Notes under the pieces: model-generated | The model's database searches: none | Seen by the model: only the letters and a program-made list of their open reading frames with translations | What the model was told of the DNA's origin: nothing | Source of the DNA: Euprymna scolopes | Taxonomy: Eukaryota; Mollusca; Cephalopoda; Sepiida; Sepiolidae | Length of the DNA: 21,470 nucleotides | NCBI GenBank assembly: GCA_024364805.1 | Contig: CM044488.1 | Location: 32,010,030-32,031,499 of the forward strand | Direction of reading: 5' to 3' | Part shown: positions 1 to 8,880 of the stretch, piece after piece | Layout of the letters: each line of letters opens with the position of its first letter | How positions within the stretch are numbered: the stretch's first letter is position 1 | Program-made: the position numbers and the translations under genes

Positions 1-81
1 ATATTTTAGTTTGTGAAATTATCAGAATTAACATGAGGCAGGCAAAATCTGTTGAGCAACAAAAGGTTTTGCATTCTTTAA

Positions 82-228
82 AGTTTTTGTGATCAAATTG
101 TAGCAGCAATTAAATTTAATGAAGACAACAGTGTAAAGACAGTTAATTTTATTGAAAATGTTTTGACACTTGGGAAAATTGCCAGCGTTAAAGATATGAC
201 AACATTGAGAAAAATAATCCACTGAAAA
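82..228 (+). other. Short coding-like stretch, unrecognised
   Basis: An open stretch of about 48 codons, bounded by stops, reads FCDQIVAAIKFNEDN near its start and VKDMTTLRKII near its end. The balanced use of charged and hydrophobic residues is unlike the low-complexity AT-rich shadows nearby. There is no start codon and no clear splice donor; the sequence before it (TTCTTTAAAG) is only a fair acceptor. It could be an old exon, a piece of a transposon protein or chance. I do not recognise the protein. The flanking bases 229-530 show nothing I can name. Confidence 0.15.
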
Positions 229-529
229 AGGGGACAGCAGATTTAAAGGATGAAAATATTTCTTTGTAATTTTAGAAAAAAATGACAGCAAACAAGGAAA
301 AAAACTCATTAATAAAGTATACTAGTTTAGCATTGAACATACATGCAATGGCTTAACTGATGTAGATATTAAATTAACTTTGTTATGCTTGTTGAATTTA
401 CTATTTATACAAACAACTTAGCGAGACAGGGTTTGTTGTCTTAAACCTGTGAGGAGGAGTCAACTGAAATGTCCTCCATAGTCACAATAGAAGGCTGGCT
501 GATAATCCATTGTGATTGGCTACACTACT

Positions 530-2400
530 AACGGGTTTTGCATCTGTGATGCTGTCCTTTCATTAAATCTAAATCATTGAAGCAGAAGCATTCATTGGCA
601 AACTTATTCCTATCTCCAAGATCTTCCTGTCTAAGTGATCCAACCCTACTATTCAGTGTACAGTAAGCAACAGAGAGCAAAAATCTAGAAACGTGTGCAT
701 CAGTTGGATTCATCTTAAGGAGCTCTCTCTCAACATCTTGGGAACTTTCTTGGTGACAGGGGTGCTGTTTTTGTTTTGGTTATCTGTCCTCATTGAAATA
801 TGGTGAGTGAGCATGAACTTATTTCTGGCGGGCAGAATGTCAGGTGGATTATTATTAGGTTTAATAGGTAAGCAGTCGTTTAAAATGGCATTTTGTAATG
901 TTTCCATTTGCTTATTTGGTACAAGGAATGTGACAATGAAGGAACCAACATACTCCCATAGGACAAAAAATCAGCTGTCGATTCCTCCCACTTATCACCT
1001 GCAGAAAACCTAAGCCTGAGTACATTCGGAAGGTTTTCACTGGACTTCGGTACACCTATGACAGGGGAACTCCTGAAAGATGTGCAATAGTGACTTGCAG
1101 ACACAATCTTCTTTATGGTTTCAGACAAGTCCAAGGCATAGATGTATCAGTGCACTACCTGTTGCAAGTGGTGTGGTGCTTTAACTTAATATTTAGTGCC
1201 ATTAATAAAGCATGGAGAGCAGGTCATAGGGATATTGATTGCACTCCACTGTGAAAGAAGTGGATCATTTTGGTGAACAATCACAAGGCCGCCGTGATCT
1301 AATGTAGCAGTTTGAAGGTACCTTTCCACATCCCTGATGTTGTCAAGTCATTTCAAAGGGAGAGTTTTGTATCAAGTATTTGTTTGTTTGATGTCTGGCC
1401 ATTAATTTACAATCTCTTTCCATGCACAATAGTTGCTGTAAGAGTTTTGAGGATCCCTCAATAATCTCAGCAAGTTCTAAATATGGTGCTCCCACATAAA
1501 AGAACAAATTTGGCATTTATTCATTGAATATTTTCAGGAGTATTATGGCTAGCAAAATCAGTGAGAATATTTGTTCTGTCGTCAGGATGTTGGACACTAT
1601 GGTTGTCAAATACATGTTAATTATGACTTTAAAGTGACCAGATAAGCTGGTATGTCAAGATAGGTCTTCTTTGAATACATTAGAGAATGTGACATAAAAT
1701 CATTGGAATCCAATCTCTTCTGTCTGACAGGGATAACATGCCATCAATGAGCATGAACATTTTCTTGGTGTTTCGTTAAAGTAGCCACCTGTCAAGTCAG
1801 AATCTATTATTTTTGGAATGCAGATGTTGTGATATGAATCCAAAGGAGGCTTGATGGAAAACTCTTTATGTTCTCTATCAAGCATGGAAAGTTCCAACCA
1901 TTTACCAAGCCCAAATGTGTGGAGTATGTACAATGTGAGCATGTTAAACCCGTCTCATGCTTAGTGATGATATAGTTGATCCATATTTGAACTGGGCATC
2001 ACCAATCCATATCTTAGACTTGGTGGGTCTGATTAACAGGCCATTACTGCACATGAATGGGACACTAACCAAGTATCTTGGTTTCAAGATCTTCAATTAC
2101 TTAAGTCTCAAAATGTGTTCTCTTTCTTCCAGAATGAAGCTGGTTTCTCCAATCAAGCAGGGATGAGCCATATACTTGTTTGACTGACTGTGAAGTGAAC
2201 AGAATCTTCACACTAAAGTACTTGACTGTGGAATGTCCATGTTCTCTATTGTATCACTGTCTAAGATGATCTTCATCAGATGGTGATTTAAGAATATGTT
2301 GATGTTGAAAGTGACTTCCTCATCTGTAGGAAGACTATCATGGTGTTTGATACAAATGTCTGTGCCTAGCAGGAAATAATAACGGTTGTTAATTTCTAGA
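530..2400 (-). mobile_element. Fossil LTR-retrotransposon-like pol (integrase) region
   Basis: Read leftwards on the minus strand, several frames carry stretches resembling the integrase part of pol from LTR retrotransposons. The parts run in the expected order: a zinc-binding region at about 1330-1020, then catalytic-core-like sequence, then the end of the core at about 760-540. The higher-coordinate part, to about 2400, has weaker coding-like pieces that may be upstream pol sequence. The assignment rests on remembered similarity to a group of integrases common in marine invertebrates and fish; whether it is Ty3/Gypsy-like or BEL-like is uncertain. It is badly broken, with at least half a dozen interruptions, and no LTRs or target duplication were recognised, so the ends are approximate. 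The decay suggests an old, inactive insertion. Confidence 0.55.
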
Positions 2401-2591
2401 ATGAAATTTCAGTTACAGTCCTATAAAGTAAAAGGAGGTGAGAACTCTTAGTTTTGAAGCGATAATAGTGTTTTATCATCTGCTAAACATTTGCTAATAA
2501 TGTTGCTGATTTGACAACAGCACTTAAGGATCTGCTGCGGCAATAATTTGCCACTTGTTTTAACACCATCTTGAAAATATTTTTTTTATAG

Positions 2592-2865
2592 TAGTGTGTC
2601 TATTGAAATCAGAGACCCGGTGTGGATATGTGCAGGACTTCCTCTTTAACTTTGAAGAAAAGGGCATAATTGCAGTCGAAGAACAGATAAATATTATTTC
2701 TCTACACCTCAAAGGAAAAGATAGACTCGTTCTTTCAAAGGAAGCACTGCTTCATAGTATGTGTAGACATACTGAGAAATATTGCAGCAACTGCTATGTA
2801 AGTCAAGTAGATAATTCATTTATGGGTTATTTGATAAAGTATCGGTACTACCAGTTTAACTGGAT
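2592..2865 (+). CDS. Candidate internal exon, protein unrecognised
   Basis: An open frame of about 90 codons follows a good splice acceptor (a T-rich tract ending TTATAG at 2591). The peptide contains FLFNFEEKGIIAVEEQ, HLKGKDRLVLSKEALL and MCRHTEKYCSNCY: mixed charged and hydrophobic residues typical of a real folded protein, with a cysteine cluster near the end. Two donors are possible: a consensus GTAAGT after TAT at 2797 (phase 0), and GTAAAG after position 2865, where the frame would otherwise stop at 2867-2869. Base composition is more balanced than the flanks. I cannot assign a family. It lies between transposon fossils on the opposite strand, so it could be a host exon in a long-intron gene or part of another repeat. 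Neither donor joins in frame to the candidate exon at 8176. Confidence 0.33.
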
Positions 2866-2869
2866 GTAA

Positions 2870-3990
2870 AGTTAAGAGACACATCGCTAGTCTAGCTATA
2901 TCTTCAGGTGATTGCCAGATTTTTTGGGCAGATAATATCCTCCTTACTAAATATTTTTCCTTTGTAGCAGATGTAGGTAAAATGACCAGTGCAACAATAA
3001 AGATGTATCACACCAAACCATTTAAAGTCAATGAGTCCGTAAATAACAAAATGTAAAAAAAAAAAAAACAGGATTGATAGCCACAAGCAAATGTGAAGGG
3101 CAAATAACAGTCATACTTAGGATTATCGCCTCTGTTTGTTGTGTCAATTATGTATTACCGGCATTGGATAATGTAGTTTTAAAACAAATATGCTTAAGGT
3201 TTTTTTTTATGGATATTAAATTAATGAAAATCTCACAATATTTTGTCCTTTTTGATAAAAATAAAACAGACTCATCCAAGTTGTTTCAGAAAAAAATATG
3301 TTTATGAGGGTAAAATGAAAGTTTTTGAGAAAACTTGGGACCAGACAGTTGATGTTCTACTATTTAAGTTACATATGATTTTTTAACTTCTTTTGAAAGA
3401 ATGTCATTCATTTCATTGATCTTAACGGTATAAATACAATGAACTGATTAAGTGATCAATTACTTAGCATCTTTGGAGTGGACGAGTTAAACCATATACC
3501 TCCTTTAGCAGACTGTATAGATGTTTTGTGTTATGTGTATTAGATACTATAGGGTCTTTAAATAGCTCTTAAATGATATTGCATTTTGGTTTATATTTGT
3601 GAAAACCTTTATTCTTCTATACCTGGTTAGTGAGACTCAATGTAAAACAAGGTCTGCATTTTTCATTCTCCATTTATTTTCATCAAATCGATCTTTTGTA
3701 TTTTCATCAAATCGATCTTTTGTATTTTCATGTAACAAATTCCAATACATCAGCATTAACTCTATACAAAGATTCTTTCACGATTTCACAAAAACACAAT
3801 ATAAGCATAGTTCTTATTGGTTTGTTTTCAAGATGACCAATAATTCTTAATTTCTTTGTGACTATACCTCAATCCTTCACTGATGACTTTACAAAAAATT
3901 GAAACTTAGCTCACAAGAAGCAGTGATTTTTCATTTTCTCATCAAAATACATAGGTTTGGAGCCAGATGTATCCAAATTATTCTAGACTT
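2870..3990. other. AT-rich stretch with no gene recognised
   Basis: About 1.1 kb of AT-rich sequence with short open frames of no recognisable family. A13 at about 3056-3068 and a 24-bp tandem duplication at 3677-3724 are the only clear local structures. Confidence 0.5.
3677..3732. repeat. 24-bp tandem duplication
   Basis: Two exact adjacent copies of a 24-bp unit, starting TTTTCATCAAATCGATC, at 3677-3700 and 3701-3724. A partial third copy (TTTTCAT) follows. Because 24 is divisible by three, open frames pass through it, which explains two overlapping spurious open frames here. The copies are identical, so the duplication is probably recent. Confidence 0.9.
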
Positions 3991-4924
3991 TCTGCTGCCC
4001 CCAAGAATTATAACTGTCTGCAAGATGAACTTTCAATAGTACTTCTTTGGGAGATAAATATAAGGTAAAGAGCTTTGTTCTTTGCTAATTCTTCCAAAAA
4101 GAAAAATGCGATTTTCCATTTTCAGGTGATTACATGTAAACAGCTTGAAAAACTTGGTTATATGGGGACTTGTTAAGGTAGGGATCTTATCAACAGCACA
4201 CATTAAAAGAGCTTTTCATTGTTCTTAATTTATTTTAAGGATATAATATGTTGAATTTCACCATGTGATCACATCTTGAACGAGTTTGTTTTTCCAAATT
4301 AAGCTGATACTGTATCTCAGTTAATTTACTAATTACTAATAGAAAGCGATTAAAGTGAGAAACTGTATTTCTGTTAAATGTAATGGTTGTCTTCACAGCT
4401 TAAGTTACAATGTATAATAGTTATTCTAAATCACATTCTCTGATATTAGCAACTATATTTGTTTCTGAATCTTGCATGATTAAGAAAATTTTATTGAAGA
4501 TTTTATACTCATCCAGAACATTATGCAATTCTTCACTTACATTATGCATTCTTCTTGTGTGTGCACCAGGGAATGGAACCATTTTAAGTACAGCTCTGGA
4601 GTCTGCACTGTTCAAAGTCATTTGAAAACCAATGATCTGTCAAACTTGGCAAAGGAGCATTATCTGTTGTAGCTGCCCAAATGTCTGGAGTTCATGTAAT
4701 GTTGCCAATTTCAGAAAGAAACAGTTGAATTTTTGTTTTACTTTTGTAAAATTATAAAATTATTTTGCAGTAAAGTACGTTTTTGATAGAATGGTGTAAT
4801 TTGAACAAAGTTTTGCAAGAAGCCTATTAAATCCATTTTAATATCAACAGCAATCAATTCTTTTATCAGATAATGAATCTCTTGTGACCTGTGATTATCC
4901 CAAATTTTCTTTTTGGCCAATATT

Positions 4925-4935
4925 GATTCTATAGT
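4925..4935. repeat. Target-site duplication, left copy
   Basis: GATTCTATAGT, identical to 5206-5216, flanks the SINE. Confidence 0.88.
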
Positions 4936-5205
4936 TGGTTGGTTGGTTGTTTTACGGCATATCAACACTTTTCAGGTTATTTAATGCCGAATCCAAAGAT
5001 TTTGAAGAAAGATTTTTTAATAGAATATATTTGTTGTTTTCAAGTCGGTTTCTATTTAACCCATAGTTGGAACCCTAACAGGTATTACCACTCTGGGTCA
5101 GAGTCCACCTGAGAGCAATGGCAATTAAAGGGTGGCTCCACACTCCCCAAAGCCCACAAGCTGGGGCCTCACCACTAGATATAGTTTAAGGTCATATCCA
5201 GGACC
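4936..5205 (-). mobile_element. SINE inserted in the hAT transposase
   Basis: This 270-bp insertion is flanked by a perfect 11-bp target duplication, GATTCTATAGT, at 4925-4935 and 5206-5216. It splits the transposase frame exactly at an Ile-Glu-Ser position. On the plus strand it begins (TTGG)3-like and TTGTTTTACGGCATATCAAC. So on the minus strand it ends with a CCAA microsatellite tail, as expected for a SINE mobilised by a LINE. The head near 5205 reads GGTCCTGGATATGACC. The internal TTTTACGGC-type stretch recalls a SINE family widespread in molluscs, from memory only. I could not identify convincing A and B boxes, so the promoter type (tRNA or 5S) is open. Confidence 0.7.
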
Positions 5206-5216
5206 GATTCTATAGT
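5206..5216. repeat. Target-site duplication, right copy
   Basis: GATTCTATAGT, identical to 4925-4935. It directly follows the SINE and continues into the transposase frame on the minus strand. Confidence 0.88.
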
Positions 5217-6014
5217 AGTTTGGTGTTTCACTGGAGGCTCGTAGTTGCTGCCACTTGTTCCTGGAATGTCTGTCCTTGAATATTCACTGTGCTTCCTTTT
5301 TTTATGTGCAATTTTTGCTTCTTTTGAACGAATCTTTCTAAGATGGTTTAACATATTAGTTATTGTAAAAGTTTTTACTAATTTGCCGCCATTCAATGTA
5401 ATGGTTTGACATAACTTGCAAGTAGCTGTATTCTTATTCTTGGGATCGCTATCAAAATACTTCCGGCAGAAACTGGTTGCCATAATGGTTGAAGATTGTT
5501 GTTTTGAATATTTAGTTAAGTTCTTACATATTTAAATTACTTATATCTGATCTCTAATTAAATATAACAATCTAAACCATAAGAATAAAAATATATATGC
5601 AATGGTAGCAAGAGTCCAAAAATGAGAACAAAAGTATGACTGATGAAGAATGCTTTATTTTCGGTTCACACATTATCGCAATTGAATGTACAATTCCTCA
5701 GCATGAAAACTGAAGTATGAAGTAATAATTTTCTTTGACAAATGATTTAAAGTAAAAAAAATAATGTTAATTCGATAAGAAGAGAAAGGAGGGAAATTTT
5801 CCATATGCTTACATTTATTTGCGTCAAATTCAGTGTAAAAGTCTACATGTTAACAGCGCGTCATTTGATAATATGGTTTAGCCATGCCTGTCTCTTTGAT
5901 AAATTTCCACTGGCAAGCAAAAAAGTGAGTTAATTTGTCCTCCTTTCTAATATAATTAATATTAGTATCATTTATGACAACGAAATTTGCTGATAAATCG
6001 GAATTAGAAAATCT

Positions 6015-6068
6015 ATTAATCGGCCGATTAATTGGTAATCGGCCAATTTGATAATCGGTACATCACTA
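6015..6068. repeat. hAT right end with subterminal AATCGGCC repeats
   Basis: An 18-bp perfect palindrome (ATTAATCGGCCGATTAAT, 6015-6032) is followed by AATCGGCC at 6037-6044 and AATCGG at 6052-6058, ending TACATCACTA at 6068. Clusters of a short motif next to the terminal repeat are known hAT transposase binding sites; the function here is inferred. Confidence 0.6.
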
Positions 6069-6151
6069 GTCCTTCCTTTTCTTTTCATTGAACCATATCA
6101 AATGATTGGAACGAGTTAAAATTATAAAAAAATAGTGCTTGGAATGAAAGA

Positions 6152-7195
6152 GTGGGGAAAATCAGTACTGTTTGCAAACCAAAAAAATTTACAGTTGTGA
6201 TAAGTCATGCACTCCCTGCTACCAACACATCACAACTAGCGATTAGCGAATCTCTCGACAAAGGCTTCATTTCTAGGGCAATTGCTCTTGACATATCAAA
6301 GGCCTTCGATAAGGTATGGCATAAAGGCCTACTTCACAAGATTTCCAGCCACGGTATAACTGGAAATGTTTTCTCAATTATTAAATCATTTCTCTCTGAT
6401 AGGCTCATAAAAGTAATGATTGATGGGCAGAAATCAGAGGCCCTCAATATTAATGCTGGAGTTCCTCAGGGGTCCATCCTGGGCCCAACTTTCTTCTTGA
6501 TCTACATCAATGATCTCTCAAAACACATACTAAAATCATTTGTTGACATCTATGCTGATGACACAACTATCTATGGCAACACATCAAAGGCCGTAAATGA
6601 CAATGTTCTCTCTGATTCTCTCTCCTCAAATCTTGAGCACGTGGTACAGTGGGGGAAGAGATGGCTGATTACCTTTAATGCATCAAAGACCAAGCTCCTA
6701 TCATTACATCATAAACGTTCTAATCCCCATCTGGCATCAATTGAAATGGATGGCTCTCATCTAGGGGAGGCTCCATGTTTTGATAAGCTTCTGGGTTTGA
6801 CATTTACTCCTGATCTGAAATGGAACACATACATCAAGTCTGTGGCCAAGGTCGCTGGGAAAATGGTGGGATCCTTCTACCGCTCCAGAAGATATCTCAC
6901 TAACGATGCAATTCTCTATCTATATAAAAGCCAAGTGCGTCCAGGGATGGAATACTACTGCCACATCTGGGCAGGAGCTGCTAAAAATAGCCTATCCTGC
7001 CTTGACAGAGTACAAAATAGACTTTGTGGCTTGGTAGGGGATGCCCTTTTCTCTTCCCTGCAACCTCTCTCCTACAGAAGAGACGTTATGAGCCTGTCTC
7101 TGTTTTATCGTTATTTCTGTGGCAAGTCCTCGTCTGAGCTCCATTCTCTGACCCCCCCCTCGCCAATCTTTCACGAAAAACACCTGACTAGCTGA
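6152..7195 (+). pseudogene. LINE reverse transcriptase, 5'-truncated
   Basis: A 347-codon frame. The first roughly 25 codons are probably flanking sequence read in frame. Then come RT palm motifs: DISKAFDKVWH (residues 47-57), GVPQGSILGP (103-112) and the catalytic YADD (134-137, inside DIYADDTTIYG), followed by the thumb-like FNASKTKLL (175-183) and the LDRVQNRL and SYRRDVMSL stretches seen in Jockey/CR1-group LINEs. RT makes cDNA from the element's RNA at the nicked chromosomal target. The catalytic aspartates are present, but about half of a normal ORF2 is missing at the front. At the back the frame leaves the family pattern just after an eight-C run at 7152-7159, and it stops at 7193-7195. 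Confidence 0.82.
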
Positions 7196-7526
7196 AACCA
7201 ATGTCAATTTTCCCCACTCTTTATGTGCCTAAATCAAAATATAGATTCCATGAACAAAGCTTCTTTCTTAGAACTACACGCCTGTGGAACTCTATGCCGC
7301 TTGTCTGTTTCCCTCACGACTTCAACTTGGATGTCTTCAAGTCCAACACAAACAAATTTCTGATGAACCGCCCCCTTAAGTAATGACACTTTATCAAATC
7401 ACCGATACTAACTATTACTACGATACTATCCCATTGATTACTGTACACACACTAACCCTTATCACCGAGTGGCTTCTGGGCCTTGATAAGTGGTGACCTC
7501 CATGTAAAAAAAACCCAAAAAAACCC
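6200..7526 (+). mobile_element. 5'-truncated LINE, Jockey/CR1-like
   Basis: A non-LTR retrotransposon remnant with only the back part of the reverse transcriptase, the C-terminal region and a short 3' end. Recognisable RT sequence starts near 6230. The endonuclease and the front fingers of the RT are absent, the usual result of incomplete reverse transcription. After the coding end at 7383 there is about 120 bp of 3' UTR and an A-rich tail, A8-CCC-A7-CCC, at 7506-7526. The flanks gave no clear target duplication. The conserved RT motifs and long open frame suggest it is younger than the nearby hAT and LTR fossils. Confidence 0.78.
7201..7383 (+). pseudogene. LINE ORF2 C-terminal remnant, different frame
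   Basis: Sixty codons ending in TAA at 7381-7383. They contain FFLRTTRLWNSMP and FKSNTNKFL, the conserved tail of Jockey/CR1-like ORF2 proteins (usual pattern TSRLWNSLP, then FK...KFL). This frame differs from that of the RT block; a length change in the C8 run at 7152-7159 is the simplest explanation. The tail frame also has a stop at 7189-7191, so at least two lesions separate the parts. The apparent ATG at 7201 is internal and not a true start. Confidence 0.75.
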
Positions 7527-8175
7527 ATCGTTGTGCGTTCCATGAATTTTATGTTCTCTTTCAGTTCTCTTTTCTTGGTCATGATCATTGTGGTTTTCAC
7601 ATTAGTGAGTGTTAGGGGAAGTGCATGTGGGTTCATAAGTGTAAAACAAAATATATGAAAATGAGATAAAGAAATAACACAACTCCATCGTTCAACGTGT
7701 AATAAAGGCGGCTGGATTTCATGTGTAACACAATCTAGTCTATCTGTCAAGTCTAGCTTTCTGTTCATGGTCAATTCATCTCGGCCAGTTCAATCTCTCT
7801 CAGGAGCATATGATCTGCTTCTTCATGCATCCAACGTTACACTCCAACTGATTCTCCTAAAGACTATCTCCTCATTACTTCCGAATTTTGTAGACTCAAG
7901 TATCAAAGTGTTTTTTATGCGACACGGCTGTGATCACAGAAATAATTCTGACATACAACTTGCAAAAAGTTGACTTTTGATTTATTACTGTGTAAAAGGA
8001 ATCTTTTTAAAACTGACGTTAAATTTTAAGCTTCAAACTTTCTGTATTTTGTCATCCGAAAAATATCTACTCTGTGACCGTATCACAGAGTAACATGCTA
8101 TTGATTTGACAATTCAAATTGAGCAGATGTTTGTCAGGTAACAGTTGACGTGACTGTAATTTTTTTTTTTTTTAG
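7527..8175. other. No gene recognised; short hairpin
   Basis: Open frames here (7767-7973 plus, 7418-7774 minus) match no family I know. A 10-bp perfect inverted repeat, TACTCTGTGA / TCACAGAGTA with a 5-base loop, lies at 8068-8092. Confidence 0.4.
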
Positions 8176-8264
8176 GCTGTTGTTATTTCAAGTTTGATAA
8201 TATTGAAACTGAGATTTGTAAACATTTGTCAGTGGATGGAATTATTCTAAGTGATATTTTCCAG
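8176..8264 (+). CDS. Candidate small internal exon, unrecognised
   Basis: Eighty-nine bases lie between a strong acceptor (a long T tract ending TTTAG at 8175) and a good donor (CCAG|GTAACA at 8264/8265). One frame, with two leading bases, is open throughout and reads CCYFKFDNIE, then ICKHLSVDG, then IILSDIFQ. The other two frames have stops. Length, splice sites and composition suit an animal internal exon. The required incoming phase does not match either donor of the candidate exon at 2592, so another exon would be needed between them. A 27-bp imperfect copy of the donor-side sequence lies just before the acceptor (about 8135), so a chance or repeat origin is possible. Function unknown. 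Confidence 0.3.
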
Positions 8265-8534
8265 GTAACAGTACCACTGAATGTAATTGTTCTTGAAATT
8301 TCTGAATTTTCTTTCATAAATTTCATATGTATCTTTTTTTTTTAGAGAATTCAAAAATAAATCAAAACTAGACCTAGAATTATTGTTTTATTCATAACAG
8401 AGTGAAATAACTTTTCATCAGGTTTGGCTAGTAAAAGAGAATATTTAGTTGTCAAGGGTAACTAAAGGTAAATTATTGAAGATCGGCTATTTTGATGTCT
8501 AACAGCTTTGTAATATCATTGCTGGCACTAGAAG
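8265..8534. other. AT-rich stretch, nothing recognised
   Basis: Low-complexity T runs and AT-rich sequence. No supported gene or repeat. Confidence 0.4.
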
Positions 8535-8880
8535 TTGTCATCACTCCATTCCAACATCTCAATCCAGGGAAAACAATTAAGTATGGACACAACAATCTTA
8601 TTTGATTATTCCTTCCTGCCCATGCCAGTACCACAGAATGAGATATTAGAATCTCTCAAATGCAACGACTACATCAGTTGCATCTTTGATGGGATTTGGT
8701 GGCTGGCATTGATTGAGGTTATAAGGATGAACAAGACCTCACTTGCAAATTCCTGCATCCACATGGGCCACCAGCTCAATTTCACTGGCCTGGTACAGAT
8801 GGATTCCATTGGACAAGGTAATCATGAAAATCGCAACACCAAATATGTCATCAAATAAATGAACATATTTCATCAGAGAT
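8535..8880 (+). pseudogene. Broken remnant of a Trp-rich module, repeat-derived?
   Basis: The plus strand has a 107-codon frame containing FLPMPVPQNEIL, then CNDYISCIFDGIWWLALI. This resembles a pattern I remember from uncharacterised, probably transposon-derived invertebrate proteins: a VP..E.L region, a GDYV..YDGKWWIG..V strand pair, then an HGP..FHWP segment. The last segment is also detectable nearby. The module recalls Tudor/SH3-like barrels by its WW pair, but this is inference. It is broken by at least one interruption and has no flanking domains, start context or splice sites that I trust. The parent element family is unknown. Confidence 0.35.

Larger units (their letters stand above)
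4150..5483 (-). pseudogene. hAT (ZBED-like) transposase pseudogene
   Basis: The intact N-terminal part (5483 down to the SINE) begins MATSFCRKYFDSD. It has a BED-type finger with CKLC at residues 22-25 and H47, but the last expected histidine is arginine (residue 52). A KKRKH basic patch follows. Across the SINE, whose removal leaves one target copy, the frame continues as IESILAKKKIWDN and then IHYLIKELIAVD, typical of the hAT region after the finger. Lower down come pieces matching the catalytic domain: PDIWAATTDNAPLPSLTDHW, then VPFPGAHT, then QDSETNIV where the family usually has DNAAN, and finally a weak match to the RWNST region near 4260. Stops and frame changes at about 4735, 4620, 4418 and 4240 show it cannot make transposase. 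The C-terminal hATC domain is missing. The protein would have bound transposon ends and cut and joined DNA in the nucleus. Confidence 0.68.
4000..6068 (-). mobile_element. Decayed hAT-superfamily DNA transposon
   Basis: On the minus strand the element seems to start at 6068. Its terminal sequence reads TAGTGATGTACCGATTATC and is followed by repeated AATCGG(CC) motifs, the kind of subterminal repeats known for hAT transposase binding. The leader runs from about 6000 to 5484. A BED-finger transposase remnant begins at 5483 and can be followed to roughly 4150, with weak resemblance to about 4000. The other terminal repeat and the C-terminal dimerisation region were not found, so the left boundary is a guess and the element may be truncated. 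If the right end is correct, the 8-bp target duplication would begin GTCCTTCC at 6069; no partner was seen. A SINE interrupts it at 4936-5205. Confidence 0.6.

Noticed and set aside
3599-3850. Overlapping open frames with an internal peptide repeat
   Set aside because: The repeat comes from the 24-bp tandem duplication; the rest is AT-rich and unrecognisable.
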